A DNA stretch of 64,000 nucleotides from Manihot esculenta. Lineage: Eukaryota > Streptophyta > Magnoliopsida > Malpighiales > Euphorbiaceae. The translations under genes were made by a program, and so were the position numbers. The notes under the pieces were generated by a model. The model was given only the letters and a program-made list of their open reading frames with translations, did no database searches and was not told the origin of the DNA. The DNA lies in contig NC_035176.2 in NCBI RefSeq assembly GCF_001659605.2, forward strand, positions 20,709,890 through 20,773,889, written 5' to 3'. Below are positions 21,798-32,555 of the stretch, one piece after another; position 1 is the first letter of the stretch; every line of letters starts with the position of its first letter.

Positions 21798-23221
21798 TGA
21801 TCAGTTCAAATTTAGATCATTGTATCATAATGTTATTAATGTTAATTTACACTTTTTCTGCCTAATTTATGGTTTTGATCTTATTTTGCAGAAAATGGTG
21901 TAAAAGGGTAATTTGGAGAAAATACTCTTAAAACTGCCTAAAAAGGGATAAAGGAGAACAAGTTTGTTGCCCAAGTCAAGTTGCAGCTAAAGTGAAGATA
22001 AATAAGGAAAGTGCTAAATAAGGAAAGTGGTAAATAAGGAAAGTACATCCAGCAGAGTAATTTGAAATTCAAATTTCAAATCTTCAAGAAGTCTTTCCCT
22101 TATTCAAGAAGCCAAATCTCAAGAAGATGCATATTCAAAATTCAAAATTCAAAATTCAGCTTGTTTAGGAAGCCAAATCTCAAAAAGACATACTTGCCTT
22201 CCAAGTAATCAAGATTCAAAATTCAAAATTCAAAAAAAGGCCTCCACCTCACAAGGAAACTTAGGGCAACAAATGCAACTATAAAAGGACAACATAAGTA
22301 GCCGCACGCCTCACTTTCCCTTGGACTCCACACATTCGGCCGCCGCACATCCTTCCTCTCCAAGCACCGCCGGTTCTTCTTGCTTCTTCTTTTCTTTTAT
22401 TTTGTGTTTTGTTTCAGCCATGAGTGGCTGAAACTCTTTTTTCTAGTTGAAGATTAGGTGAAACTTTAGTTGTTTTATGGATTGGGAGATCTGAACATAC
22501 ATTGTTTATCTTTTGTTTTCCAGTATTTATGCAATTTCATGCTTAATTCCATTGTTGCTTTGTTGTTTAGATCTATGTTGATTCTTGATTGGAAAGTAAT
22601 AATTTGTTAGTTTGGATAGTTTTGAGTCCGTAATTGCTTGAATTATTCAAACACAAGAACACTTGGTGTAAAAACTAAGAAAATTGCATGATCTAGCGAT
22701 ATCACCATACGTTTGGATAGCTAGAATTAGGTCTCTCTATTTCTTAATGCAATTGACAATTGTTAGATGCCAAAGGCCCAAGGACGTTCCTTGGCAACTT
22801 GTTGATTAGTGATTAATTAGAGGACGTTCCCTAATTGATTTATGCTTAAGGAGGGATATGGTGGTGAGAAGCGTCTTCCATCTCCATAACTAATTTATTG
22901 AATCAAACAACGGAACCTAAGTATCAATGATCAATCCCAACAACTGAAGTGGATCCAATTCTTCAATTAAAGCTTTTCTCATATTTGAATTTCTTTACTT
23001 TAATTATTTGCTTTAATTTATTGCTTTCAATATTAGTTTAACTCAATCAATCTCAAAACCCCCCCTTTTATTTTACTTTCAGTTTAATTTCTTGGTCTTG
23101 ATAAGGAAAATAGGTAAGTATCAATTCCCTGTGGATTCGATCCATTTGCCACTATCTGCAGTTGTAAAATTGTTGATAACCAAAAAGGTTATTTTTGACC
23201 GGTTTCGACAACCGCACAGTA
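21798..23221 (+). repeat. Element 3 5' LTR (about 1424 bp)
   Basis: TATA box CTATAAAAGG at 22280-22289, conserved hairpin at 22411-22434, and twin hairpins with GGACGTTCC at 22778-22794 and 22817-22834. A short ATTCAAA microrepeat lies at 22133-22160. The terminus is altered (CACAGTA instead of the TGTCA-type end), so the end is placed by comparison with elements 2 and 7. Confidence 0.88.
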
Positions 23222-23227
23222 AAAAAT

Positions 23228-23245
23228 TGATGCTGTTATTGGAGA
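23228..23245 (+). other. Element 3 primer-binding site, mutated
   Basis: TGATGCTGTTATTGGAGA is a decayed form of the tRNA-Asp site TGGCGCCGTTGCCGGAGA. The changes are mostly transitions at former CG or GC positions. Confidence 0.7.
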
Positions 23246-23273
23246 TTTAATTTAACTAATTTATTTTTCTTTC

Positions 23274-23747
23274 ATGACCAGATCTGGACACAAGGAAACT
23301 CTGCCTTATGATCTAGAAATTAAGCATACAATCAGGCGACCTGGGAAGCAAGCCACCACCGAATCTGCCACCAAAGAACCTGCCATCGTAGGGACTGAAG
23401 CAACACCTTCTGAAACTCACCAAACAGCTGCAGAGATGACTGAAGTCAATGCATAACTTGCTGTCCATGATGAATTAATACCAGAAAATCCAGCAATGAG
23501 GCCATCAATGCCAAGAGAAAGAACTCTGAGAGAGTTGGCAGCCCCTAGAGGTGATCAAGCACCTCTCTGCATCACCTATCCGCCTCTGACAGTCCCTTTT
23601 GAGCTCAAAACATGTTTGATACATCTACTACCTAAATTTAGAGCTTTGGAGAATGAAAATCCATATAAGCACTTGAAAGAATTTCATATAGTATGTTCAT
23701 CCATGAGGTCGCAAGCCATAACTGAATAGCATGTAAAACTGAAAGCA
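23274..23747 (+). pseudogene. Element 3 gag, first part
   Basis: Starts MTRSGHKETLPYDLEIKHT like element 2. A TAA at 23454-23456 and a TAG at 23727-23729 break it. Between them is the Gag segment [18 protein letters not shown]. It stops at 23747, where element 4 is inserted, and continues at 36047. Confidence 0.88.
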
Positions 23748-24051
23748 TGTAACGACCCCAAAATGGACCGTCACCGGCGCTAGGATTCAGGTCGGCTTAA
23801 GGCCGCTAGAACCCGTAGCAAGCCTGCTATACTCTCTGTGTACCTGTAAAACTCATACATGATCATACAGTTTCTGTGAAAATAAAACCTCTGTTCTAAA
23901 CCAAGGCTTAACCTGTGCATGCACTGTCTCTGTACTCTGTACTCTGTACTCTGTACCCCTGACTAGAGCTTGCTCTAGATGGGTTAACTCATACCTGTTA
24001 AGCCTGGTTTTTCACATACAGTAAAACATATATACATATACAGATCATGTA
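23748..24051 (-). repeat. Element 4 3' LTR fragment
   Basis: Matches 33794-34110 of the other LTR, including the GTACTCT heptamer microsatellite (about 23931-23956). Truncated by element A at the sequence CAGATCATGTA. Confidence 0.88.
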
Positions 24052-26322
24052 TGTAATACCCGGCTAGAATCCGGCACCGGAATTCCTGTCGTCTGGTGGA
24101 ATCCGGGGTGTTGGACTTCTATAGAAGGGTAGGCTTTATGTCTTCTTAAGTGTTATGTTTTGATTTAAGGTTTTCAAGTTGAAATGAGATGTGTTTTGAA
24201 GAGAAAAGTCTATGGAGACTTTTGCCAAGTTCGGCCGCCGAAGGTAAGTTCGGCCGCCAAAAGTGCCCAATGTTCGGCTTCCGAAGTTCAGGTTCGGACC
24301 CCGAATGTTGCATGGTTTTGCATGCGATTCGGCAGCCGAAGCTGAGTTGGCTAGAGCATGCATTAGTCAGCATTTTGGACAGGTGTTATCTCCAAACCCT
24401 GTCCAGAAGTTTGGCCACGTCTCCCATGACTTATCTGCAAACCTTTTAGCAGCTCATGCAAAGGTTTGTTGGTTTTCAAAGGTTTGAAGCAAAAAGGTTA
24501 GTTTTGAGGGTTTATGACCTTGAAGAGGTGTTGATCCATTTTTCTTTGTTCAGATCGTTCATCTTCTTGTTTACAGGAGGTAAGTGAAGATCTGGAACAT
24601 GTTTTAATGTTTTACCGAAGGTTTATGAAGGTTTGGGTAGAGATGCATGCTTTGGTGAAAAATGGTGTTTTTGATGGTTTAAGCTTGTAAGCATGATTAT
24701 GTGTTATGTTTGCTGTGTTTGTTGGGGTTTTTAGGTAGTTTTGGACCCCTTTGTACATATACAAGAGTATATGTGTGTTGCGGAGTTGAAGTTTGCATGT
24801 GTTGAGAGATTGAAGGGATGGAGGAGCTTGTTTGCCGTCGGGGCTGAGTTCTGGATGAACTCAGGTTCGGCAGCCGAAGGTTCATTCGGCCGCCGAACCT
24901 CTTGTATGGTGGCTTAGGCTGCCACAGCTTGCCCCCGAGAGGTTTGAATGTTCGGCTCTATTTGGGGGATTCGGCCGCCGAAGGTGCCGCCGAAGGTTAG
25001 AGACTTTCGTCTCTGGCGTGTGTTTTGGCCCCCGAAACTTACCCCCGAAAGGGTTCGGCCGCCGAAGCTTGAGATTCGGCCGCCGAAGGTGCATGAGTTT
25101 CGTCTCTGAAAAGGACTTTTGGCCGCCGAACCTGCCGCCGAAAGTGTCCTGTCCAGCTTTTCTTTTGCATACTTTGCTTGAGTTTTAGAGTGAGGTTAAA
25201 GGGATTCTTGGGGAGTGTAATAGAGTTACCTTAAGCTAGTTTGGTCCCTCATATTGAGTCTTCATGTGTGTATACAGACCAGAGGAACCAAAGAGAGCAG
25301 CAGTGAGTACTACTCCAGCGTTTACAGAACCTGCAGAGTCAGTCCAGAGCCAGAGGTGAGTGGAACTAAACTGATACTCATTTTAATTGAGACATTAACT
25401 GCTTTTAGCATATTCATGCATCATATTTATGTAATAGGTTGATTGCATTAGAATCCACAAAGATGTTGCATTGCATAGCTTTATTGTTGGTGTGGGTATA
25501 TGCTGAATGATCCAGTGGTTCCAGACAGGAAGTCCAGGACCCCATTCTACGGCCTGGCAGGTATAGGAAGTCTAGGAACCCATTCTACGGCCTGGCGGGT
25601 ATAGGCAAATGGTCTACACTGGCAAATGGTAAGTACAGGTGTTATATACACATATACATATATGGTACAGGAAGACCAGGACCCCAGTCTACGGCCTGGC
25701 ACGGTTTACTGGGACTATGTGGTGACGGGTTTACTCTTGATGTGGATTGTCTGTGTTATGATGCATTCCATCAGATCATAGTTTAATGAATTGTTTTATT
25801 GTTCTACTCACTGGGCTATAGAGCTCATCCCACTCCCTTAACCCCAGTTTTGCAGGTTCAGTATACAGTGTGCAGGGGATGTTCAGAAGAGGTCAGAAAA
25901 AGATAAGAGACTTGTAATAGTTTAGAGTGGACATGTAATATTAAAGAGATGTGCTTGTTGTCTATTCAGTTAGATATGTGCTTGACTTAGTGGTTTGTGT
26001 TGTGAATCTTTTGTTGTGTACATGATCTGTAGATGTATATGTGTTGACAGAATATGTGAAAAACCAGGCTTAACAGGTATGATACAACCCATCTAGAGCA
26101 AGCTCTAGTTAGGGGTAGAGAGTACAGGGTACTGAGATAGTGCATGCACAGGTTAAGCCTTGGTATAGAGAAAAGAGTTTGTATTTGTTTTCACAGATTA
26201 TGTGTGATCATGTATGAGATTTACAGGTACACAGAAAGTATAGCAGGCTTGCTACTGGTTCTGGCAGCCTTAAGCTGACCTGAATCCTAGCGCCGGTGAC
26301 GGTCCATTTTGGGGTCGTTACA
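24052..26322 (+). repeat. Element A 5' LTR (2271 bp)
   Basis: TGTAATACCC..GGGGTCGTTACA. It carries TTCGGCCGCCGAA palindromes (24230-24335, 24862-25140) and two imperfect copies of the about 40-bp CCAGG..CCTGG repeat (25526-25612). The TATA context of the minus-strand Tekay LTRs is not visible. Confidence 0.88.
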
Positions 26323-26325
26323 GAT

Positions 26326-26339
26326 TGGTATTAGAGCCC
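26326..26339 (+). other. Element A primer-binding site (tRNA-iMet type)
   Basis: TGGTATTAGAGCCC, three bases after the LTR end, with the same T-for-C change as in element 1. Confidence 0.85.
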
Positions 26340-26545
26340 TAGGTTTACATGATCGGACCTATAGAGAGAGTGTCGGGCTCATAGAGATTACAGTTGGTCA
26401 AGCACAATAGGGAATCGTGTCCACTAGGATAGGATGTGGAGTCCTGTCTTTTTGATGCTATGAACTGCATATGCATGTGTGTTATCTTTGAGATATATGT
26501 TTATGTGCTGATATGCTATCGTATGTGTTGTTTTCTAGAGTTAAG

Positions 26546-28390
26546 ATGCGAGGAACTCGTCGATTAGCTCGATTGACTGGAGTCCCATCAGATAGTGAGG
26601 GATTAGCTGCTCGTCCTCCTGCATTGCCGAGGGCAAGGTCTCAGAGATCTAGCAGGGAAGGCATGTCAATAGACCCTAGAAGGTCTGTAGACGAGAGCAG
26701 AAGAGGGATAGTGAGAGGAGGTAGATCAGAGGAAGTAAGGGAAGCCATGGAGACTGATCCGTCTATGGATGAAGGTATGGGAGAATCTTTGGGAGGTGTC
26801 CAGGCCTCAGGTTTTGATTATCCAGCTGTTTTCTAAGATCCAGAGTATCCGATGGAAGGTATGTCGGAGTACTCTCGATTTGACCCATATCCTACATCTA
26901 TACCATATATGCCATATCCTTACTATTACCCATCATATCCACCATATCCTATGTATCCACCCTCCTCTATTCAGCCAAGTGCAGCACACCCAGAAATAAA
27001 TGAACCAGTACCTCCACCACCACAAACAGAACCAGTAGTCCCTGTTGCACAAATACCTCCACCTAGTTCATCTGGGAGTAAGGTGCAGATGACTGAGTAC
27101 CTTAAATTGGATGCTCCTAAGTTTCATACAGGAGATGATCCATTTGAGTATCTGAGATGTGTGAAAATGATTACTGATGAATTGGGTGCGGATGGGAGCA
27201 GAGCCATTGAGATGGCAGGGTTTACACTAAAGTGTAAGAAGGCTCGGGAATGGTTTAGAAACTATATAGAGCCTAGGATGAACAGTATATCGTGGGGAGA
27301 GTTCGCTAATGAATTTGCAGGATGGGCTTTTCCTGATAGCTCCAGGGAGATGAAGCTAATAGAGTTTGAACAGTTGAGACAAACAGATGAGATGACGGTT
27401 GATGAGTTTACGGATAAGTTCCTAGATTTGCTTCAGTACGTGGCCTATGATACTGATCAGAAGAAAGCAAGAAGATATACCATGAGACTTCATCCCAGGT
27501 ATTCTTCTTTGATCCTTCCAGCATGTAGGAGATGTGGGAGACCACACAGAGGAGCTTGTCAGTTGGGATCTTCAGCCTGTTTTAGATGTGGACAGGTAGG
27601 GCATTTTGCTCGAGAGTGTCCTCAGGTGACTTTTGTGGCACCTTCCCAGCAGATGAGTTCAGGCAGTGTAGCACAGCCAGTAGGGCAGCCAGTGGCTCCA
27701 GCCATGCCTCAGAGTAGTGGTAGAGGTAGAGGGAGAGGGGCAGCCTCTACGTCAGCAGCAGGTTCCCGAGGTGGAAATCCTGTAGCCCCAGCACGGATTT
27801 TCACTCTGACTCAGGAGGAGGCTAATACATCGAACACAGTGGTGTCAGGTAATCTCATCATTGGGTGTTCAGATGTGTATGCTTTGATGGACCCTGGTGC
27901 TTCTCATTCCTTTATTGCTTCGAGAGCCATAGAGAGATTGGGTTTGATCAGTTCTGAGTTAGAGTATCCTCTCTGGGTCAGTGGACCCAAATGCGACCCA
28001 TCAGTGGCAGTGTCAGTCTGTTGTTTCAGTCCAGTGTTTATAGAGGGTAGATACCTTCCAGCTGACCTTGTGGTTCTAGAGTTGACAGATTTTGACGTCA
28101 TTCTAGGAATGGATTGGTTATCTACATATGGTGCTACTTTGGACTGTAGAGACAAGGTAGTTAGTCTCAGAGACCAGGATGGGTCGGAGTGTGTCTTCAA
28201 AGGAGATAGGAGAGGTACACCCAGAGGTCTGATTTCAGCCCTTCAGGCTCGTCGTTTGCTTAGGAGGGGGTGTCAGGGGTTTCTAGCTCATGTGAGAGAG
28301 CTAGACAGTCAGGTTAGGGAACCAGCTTCGCTACCAGTAGTTCGAGAGTTTCCAGATGTGTTCCCAGACGACTTGTCAAGACTACCACCT
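26546..28390 (+). pseudogene. Element A gag-protease
   Basis: Starts MRGTRRLARLTGVPSDSEG. A TAA at 26834-26836 (a Gln codon in relatives) interrupts the N-terminal part. The frame then stays open to the insertion of B. It has a Pro/Tyr-rich segment, the Gag core (YLKLDAPKFHTGDDPFEYL, FANEFAGWAFPDSSREMK), a zinc knuckle CFRCGQVGHFAREC and a protease with DPGASHSF and VILGMDWLSTYGA. Compared with element 1, about 80 residues between the Gag core (SSLILPA) and the pre-knuckle CRRCGRPH are deleted in frame. The end reads VVREFPDVFPDDLSRLPP and is cut at 28390. Confidence 0.88.
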
Positions 28391-29194
28391 TGTCATACCC
28401 GGCTAGAGTCCGGCACCGGAATTCCTGTTGTTTGGTGGAATCCGGGGTGTCGGAATTCGAGAAAAAGGTAGAATTTATGTTTTACTACGTGGTATGATTT
28501 GTAGTGATGTATTAAGGTTAAGAGAAGTGAGTTTTGAGTTGAAATGACCTAAGGCAGTTGAGCCAGGTTCGGCCGCCGAAGATAAGTTCGGCCGCCGAAA
28601 GTGCTCAATGTTCGGCTTCCAACGTGCAAGTTCGGCCCCCGAACGTTGCATGGTCTTGCATGTGATTGGGCAGCCGACGATGAGTTGGCCAGCTAGCTGA
28701 GTCATGGCTTTTGACAGATGTTGGCCTCAGATTCTTGCCATGGAATAGGCCACGTCCCTCATGACTCATCTGCAAGTGGTTTTAGCTGCTCAGACAGAAG
28801 ATTAGTGTGTGTGTTCAAGGTTTGGAAAGTTTGAAACCAAAGCTAAGTGTGTGAGAGTTTGAGAGTGTGAAGAGAGGTGGTTCGTTTCCTTTGATCAGAG
28901 TGTTTATCTTCTTGTTATAGGAGGTAAGTGATGCTCTTGACCATGTGTATGTGTTTTCTGCAGGTTTTATGGAAGTTAAGAGAGAGAGATGCATGCTTAG
29001 GTTATTAATGGTAGTTGTAAAGAATTATGCATGGCTACATGTTTATGTATTCGGTTTATTTTGTTGTTTGGGGTTATTAGATAGTTTTGGACCCCTGTGA
29101 ACATATACTGAGTATATGTGTATGGCATAGTTGAAGTATGCATGTTTGGAGAGATTGAAGGGAAGGAGGAGATGGTTTGCCGTTGAAGCTGAGT
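28391..29194 (+). repeat. Element B 5' LTR, truncated
   Basis: Aligns with 30329-31132 with only a few substitutions (for example TGTCATACC versus TGTAATACC, TACTACGTGG versus TACTATGTGG). The break at GCTGAGTGG shares GAGT with both partners, which suggests a microhomology deletion. Confidence 0.85.
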
Positions 29195-29835
29195 GGAAAT
29201 GGGAGAACATAGCCATGGATTTTGTAGTGGGTTTACCAGCAGCGTCCAACAGGATAGACTCGATATGGGTGATTGTGGACAGACTCACGAAATCTGCTCA
29301 TTTTCTTCCAGTACGGAGTAACTATTCTGTGGATAAGTTGGCACAGGTCTATCTGGATGAGATAGTGAGATTACATGGAGTTCCAGTGTCTATAGTTTCA
29401 GACAGAGGACCTCAGTTTACCTCCCGCTTTTGGCGGAGTCTGCAAAGTGCAATGGGCACAAGGTTAGATTTTAGTACTGCTTTCCACCCACAGACTGATG
29501 GACAGTCAGAAAGGACCATCCAGACCATAGAGGATATGCTTCGCCTATGTGTGTTAGACTTTGGCGGTTCTTGGAGGCAGCATCTACCTTTGGTGGAGTT
29601 TGCCTACAATAACAGTCATCATGCTAGCATTGGGATGGCTCCTTATGAAGCATTATATGGGAGGAAGTGCAGATCACCTGTTTGCTGGGAAGAGGTAGGA
29701 GAGAAGGCTCTTGCAGGGCCAGAGTTAGTAGACATTACCAGTAGAATGGTGCCCATGATCAGAGAGAGAATCAGAACAGCTCAGAGTAGACAGAAAAGTT
29801 ATGCAGACGTTCGCAGAAAGCAGTTAGAGTTTTAA
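29131..29835 (+). CDS. Element B integrase core, fused to an LTR-derived N-terminus (234 aa)
   Basis: The first 21 residues are translated LTR. From residue 22 the sequence is the integrase core: Asp 30 (AMDFVVG), Asp 91 (SDRGPQF) and Glu 127 (TDGQSE) form the D,D(35)E triad with exactly 35 residues between the last two. YNNSHHASIGMAPYEALYG is typical of Ty3/gypsy integrases. The zinc-binding HHCC domain is missing. A TAA at 29833 (a Gln codon in relatives) separates it from the C-terminal domain that follows. The catalytic core is intact by eye, but the protein probably has no activity without the N-terminal domain. Confidence 0.85.
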   Translation: MKYACLERLKGRRRWFAVEAEWKWENIAMDFVVGLPAASNRIDSIWVIVDRLTKSAHFLPVRSNYSVDKLAQVYLDEIVRLHGVPVSIVSDRGPQFTSRFWRSLQSAMGTRLDFSTAFHPQTDGQSERTIQTIEDMLRLCVLDFGGSWRQHLPLVEFAYNNSHHASIGMAPYEALYGRKCRSPVCWEEVGEKALAGPELVDITSRMVPMIRERIRTAQSRQKSYADVRRKQLEF

Positions 29836-29850
29836 GAGGGTAATTGGGTA

Positions 29851-30252
29851 TTGCTAAAAGTGTCTCCAATGAAAGGAGTGGTTCGTTTTGGAAAGAAAGG
29901 TAAATTGGCTCCACGGTACATTGGACCCTTTGAGGTGTTGCAGAGGATCAGAAATGTGTCGTATAAGCTGGATTTACCTGCTTCTATGGAGAGCATTCAC
30001 CCGGTATTTCATGTTTCTATGCTACGACAGTTTGTGTCAGATCCGAATCAGGTTCTGAGTGAGCCTGAGGTGGAGATTCATACGGATCTCACCTATATAG
30101 AGCAGCCAGTGCGGATTCTGGACACGCAGATCAGACAGCTAAGGAACAAGGAGATTCCGATGGTGAAAGTGTTGTGGAACCACCATAATCTAGAAGAGTG
30201 CACCTGGGAGACCCGGGAGTCTATGCTCCAGCAGTATCCACATCTGTTTTGA
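29851..30252 (+). CDS. Element B integrase C-terminus with chromodomain (133 aa)
   Basis: Same frame as the integrase core, after the stop at 29833. It has the GPF-type module (PRYIGPFEVLQRI, HPVFHVSML) and a chromodomain (VRILDTQIRQLRNKEI, KVLWNHHNLEECTWE). Chromodomains steer these elements to heterochromatin. The stop is TGA at 30250-30252, about 40 bases before the PPT hairpin. Confidence 0.88.
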   Translation: MLKVSPMKGVVRFGKKGKLAPRYIGPFEVLQRIRNVSYKLDLPASMESIHPVFHVSMLRQFVSDPNQVLSEPEVEIHTDLTYIEQPVRILDTQIRQLRNKEIPMVKVLWNHHNLEECTWETRESMLQQYPHLF

Positions 30253-30291
30253 GGTTAGTTTCCTCCTTGTGTTTTGTTTTTGTTGTTTTAG

Positions 30292-30328
30292 GAACATTCG
30301 AGGACGAATGTTCTTAAGGAGGGGAGAA
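30292..30328 (+). promoter_or_regulatory. Element B hairpin and polypurine tract
   Basis: GAACATTCG-AGGA-CGAATGTTC (30292-30313), a 9-bp perfect stem, then TTAAGGAGGGGAGAA abutting the LTR at 30329. Confidence 0.9.
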
Positions 30329-32555
30329 TGTAATACCCGGCTAGAGTCCGGCACCGGAATTCCTGTTGTTTGGTGGAATCCGGGGTGTCGGAATTCGAGA
30401 AAAAGGTAGAATTTATGTTTTACTATGTGGTATGATTTGTAGTGATGTATTAAGGTTAAGAGAAGTGAGTTTTGAGTTGAAATGACCTAAGGCAGTTGAG
30501 CCAGGTTCGGCCGCCGAAGATAAGTTCGGCCGCCGAAAGTGCTCAATGTTCGGCTTCCAACGTGCAAGTTCGGCCCCCGAACGTTGCATGGTCTTGCATG
30601 TGATTGGGCAGCCGACGATGAGTTGGCCAGCTAGCTGAGTCATGGCTTTTGACAGATGTTGGCCTCAGATTCTTGCCATGGAATAGGCCACGTCCCTCAT
30701 GACTCATCTGCAAGTGGTTTTAGCTGCTCAGACAGAAGATTAGTGTGTGTGTTCAAGGTTTGGAAAGTTTGAAACCAAAGCTAAGTGTGTGAGAGTTTGA
30801 GAGTGTGAAGAGAGGTGGTTCGTTTCCTTTGATCAGAGTGTTTATCTTCTTGTTATAGGAGGTAAGTGATGCTCTTGACCATGTGTATGTGTTTTCTGCA
30901 GGTTTTATGGAAGTTAAGAGAGAGAGATGCATGCTTAGGTTATTAATGGTAGTTGTAAAGAATTATGCATGGCTACATGTTTATGTATTCGGTTTATTTT
31001 GTTGTTTGGGGTTATTAGATAGTTTTGGACCCCTGTGAACATATACTGAGTATATGTGTATGGCATAGTTGAAGTATGCATGTTTGGAGAGATTGAAGGG
31101 AAGGAGGAGATGGTTTGTCGTTGAAGCTGAGTTCTGGATGAACTCAGGTTCGGCCGCCGAAGGTTCATTTGGCCGCCGAACCTCTTGCATGGTGGCTTAG
31201 GCTGCCACAGCTTGCCCCCGAGTGTTTTGCATGTTCGGCTCTGTTTGGGGGATTCGGCCGCCGAAGGTGCCGCCGAAGGTGCTTGAGTTTCGTCTCTGGA
31301 GAGGACATTCGGCCGCCGAACCTGCCGCCGAAAGTGTCCTGTCCAGCTTTCTTTTGCCTGCTTTGCATGGATAGTTGAGTGAGTTTAGGGGGATTCTTGG
31401 GGACGTTTAAGAGAGTTATTTCTACGCTTGTTTGGTCCCTCATTTGAGTCCATCTGTATAGGTACAGACCAGAGGAACCAGAGAGAGCAGCAGTGAGTAC
31501 TGCTCCAGAGGTTCAGAGCTTGCAGAGTCAGTCAGTCCAGATAGCCAGAGGTGAGTGGAACTAAACTTATGACTTTTAATTGAACCACAAACTGCTTTTA
31601 GCATATCGCATGCATCATGATTATGCCATAGGTTGATTGCATTAGTATACACGAATATGTTGCATTGCATTGTTATTTGGTGATGTGAGTGAATGCTGAA
31701 TGATCCAATAGTCTCAGACAGGAAGTCCAGGAGCCTTTGACTACGCCCTGGCAGGTATAGCAAAGTCCAGGAGCCTTTGACTACGCCCTGGCAGGTATAG
31801 CAAAGTCCAGGAGCCTTTGACTACGCCCTGGCAGGTAAAGCAAAGTCCAGGAGCCTTTGACTACGCCCTGGCAATGGTAAGTACAGCGGTGTTATATACA
31901 CATATACATATATGACAGGAAGACCAGGTGCTCGATTCTACGCCCTGGCACAGAGTTACTGGGACTATGTGGTGACAGGTTTACTCTTGATGTGGCTTGT
32001 CTGTGATATGGTGCATTCCATGAGATCATATTTTACTGAGATGTTTTACTGTTCTACTCACTGGGCTATAGAGCTCATCCCACTCCCTTAACCCCAGTTT
32101 TGCAGGTTCAGTGTACAGTGTACAGGGACAGTCCAGCAGAGTACAGGAAAAGTAAAGAGATCTGTAATAGCTTAGAGTGGACATGTAATATTAAAGAGAT
32201 GTACTAGTTGTTGCTTGACCTAGTGATGTATGTTTTGTACATGATCTGTGTATGTATATATGTTTTACTGTATGTGAAACACTAGGCTTAACAGGTATGA
32301 ATGAACCCATCTAGAGTAAGCTCTAGTCAGGGGTATAGAGTACAGAGTACAGAGTACAGAGTACAGAGTACAGAGATAGTGCATGCACAGGTTAACCCTT
32401 GGTTCAGAAAAGAGTTTTTTATTTCACAGAAAATGTATGATCATGTATGAGATTTACAGGTACACAGAGAGTATAGCAGGCTTGCTACGGGTTCTGGCGG
32501 CCTTAAGCCGACCTGAATCCTAGCGCCGGTGACGGTCCATTTTGGGGTCGTTACA
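30329..32555 (+). repeat. Element B 3' LTR (2227 bp)
   Basis: TGTAATACCC..GTCGTTACA. It contains TTCGGCCGCCGAA palindromes (30506-30585, 31149-31325), four 40-bp tandem copies (31722-31874) and five GTACAGA-type heptamers (32337-32373). Confidence 0.92.
31722..31874. repeat. 40-bp tandem repeat in Tekay LTR, 4 copies
   Basis: Unit with AGTCCAGGAGCCTTTGACTA, then CGCCCTGGCAGGTATAG and CAA, repeated every 40 bp. Each unit has CCAGG and CCTGG arms. Related LTRs carry other copy numbers: about 3 at 34509-34622 and 2-3 at 61256-61404. Confidence 0.9.

Larger units (their letters stand above)
24052..28390 (+). mobile_element. Element A: Tekay element, 5' half
   Basis: Starts TGTAATACCCGGC after atgta (24047-24051), the expected target duplication, although the right copy was not found. 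It contains a 5' LTR, a tRNA-iMet site and gag-protease. It stops at the protease-RT linker where element B begins. RT, integrase and 3' LTR are absent. Confidence 0.82.
28391..32555 (+). mobile_element. Element B: internally deleted Tekay element inside element A
   Basis: Starts TGTCATACCC after CCACCT and ends GGGGTCGTTACA. The first 804 bp match the first part of its 3' LTR almost perfectly. At 29194 the LTR jumps into integrase, so the rest of the 5' LTR, gag, protease, RT and RNase H are deleted. The expected 3' duplication (cacct) is absent: the LTR end abuts minus-strand gag of element 4. Confidence 0.83.

Noticed and set aside
25526..25612. Candidate tRNA-like or snoRNA signal in the CCAGG repeat zone
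   Set aside because: No cloverleaf, box C/D or A/B box arrangement could be made. It is the LTR minisatellite.
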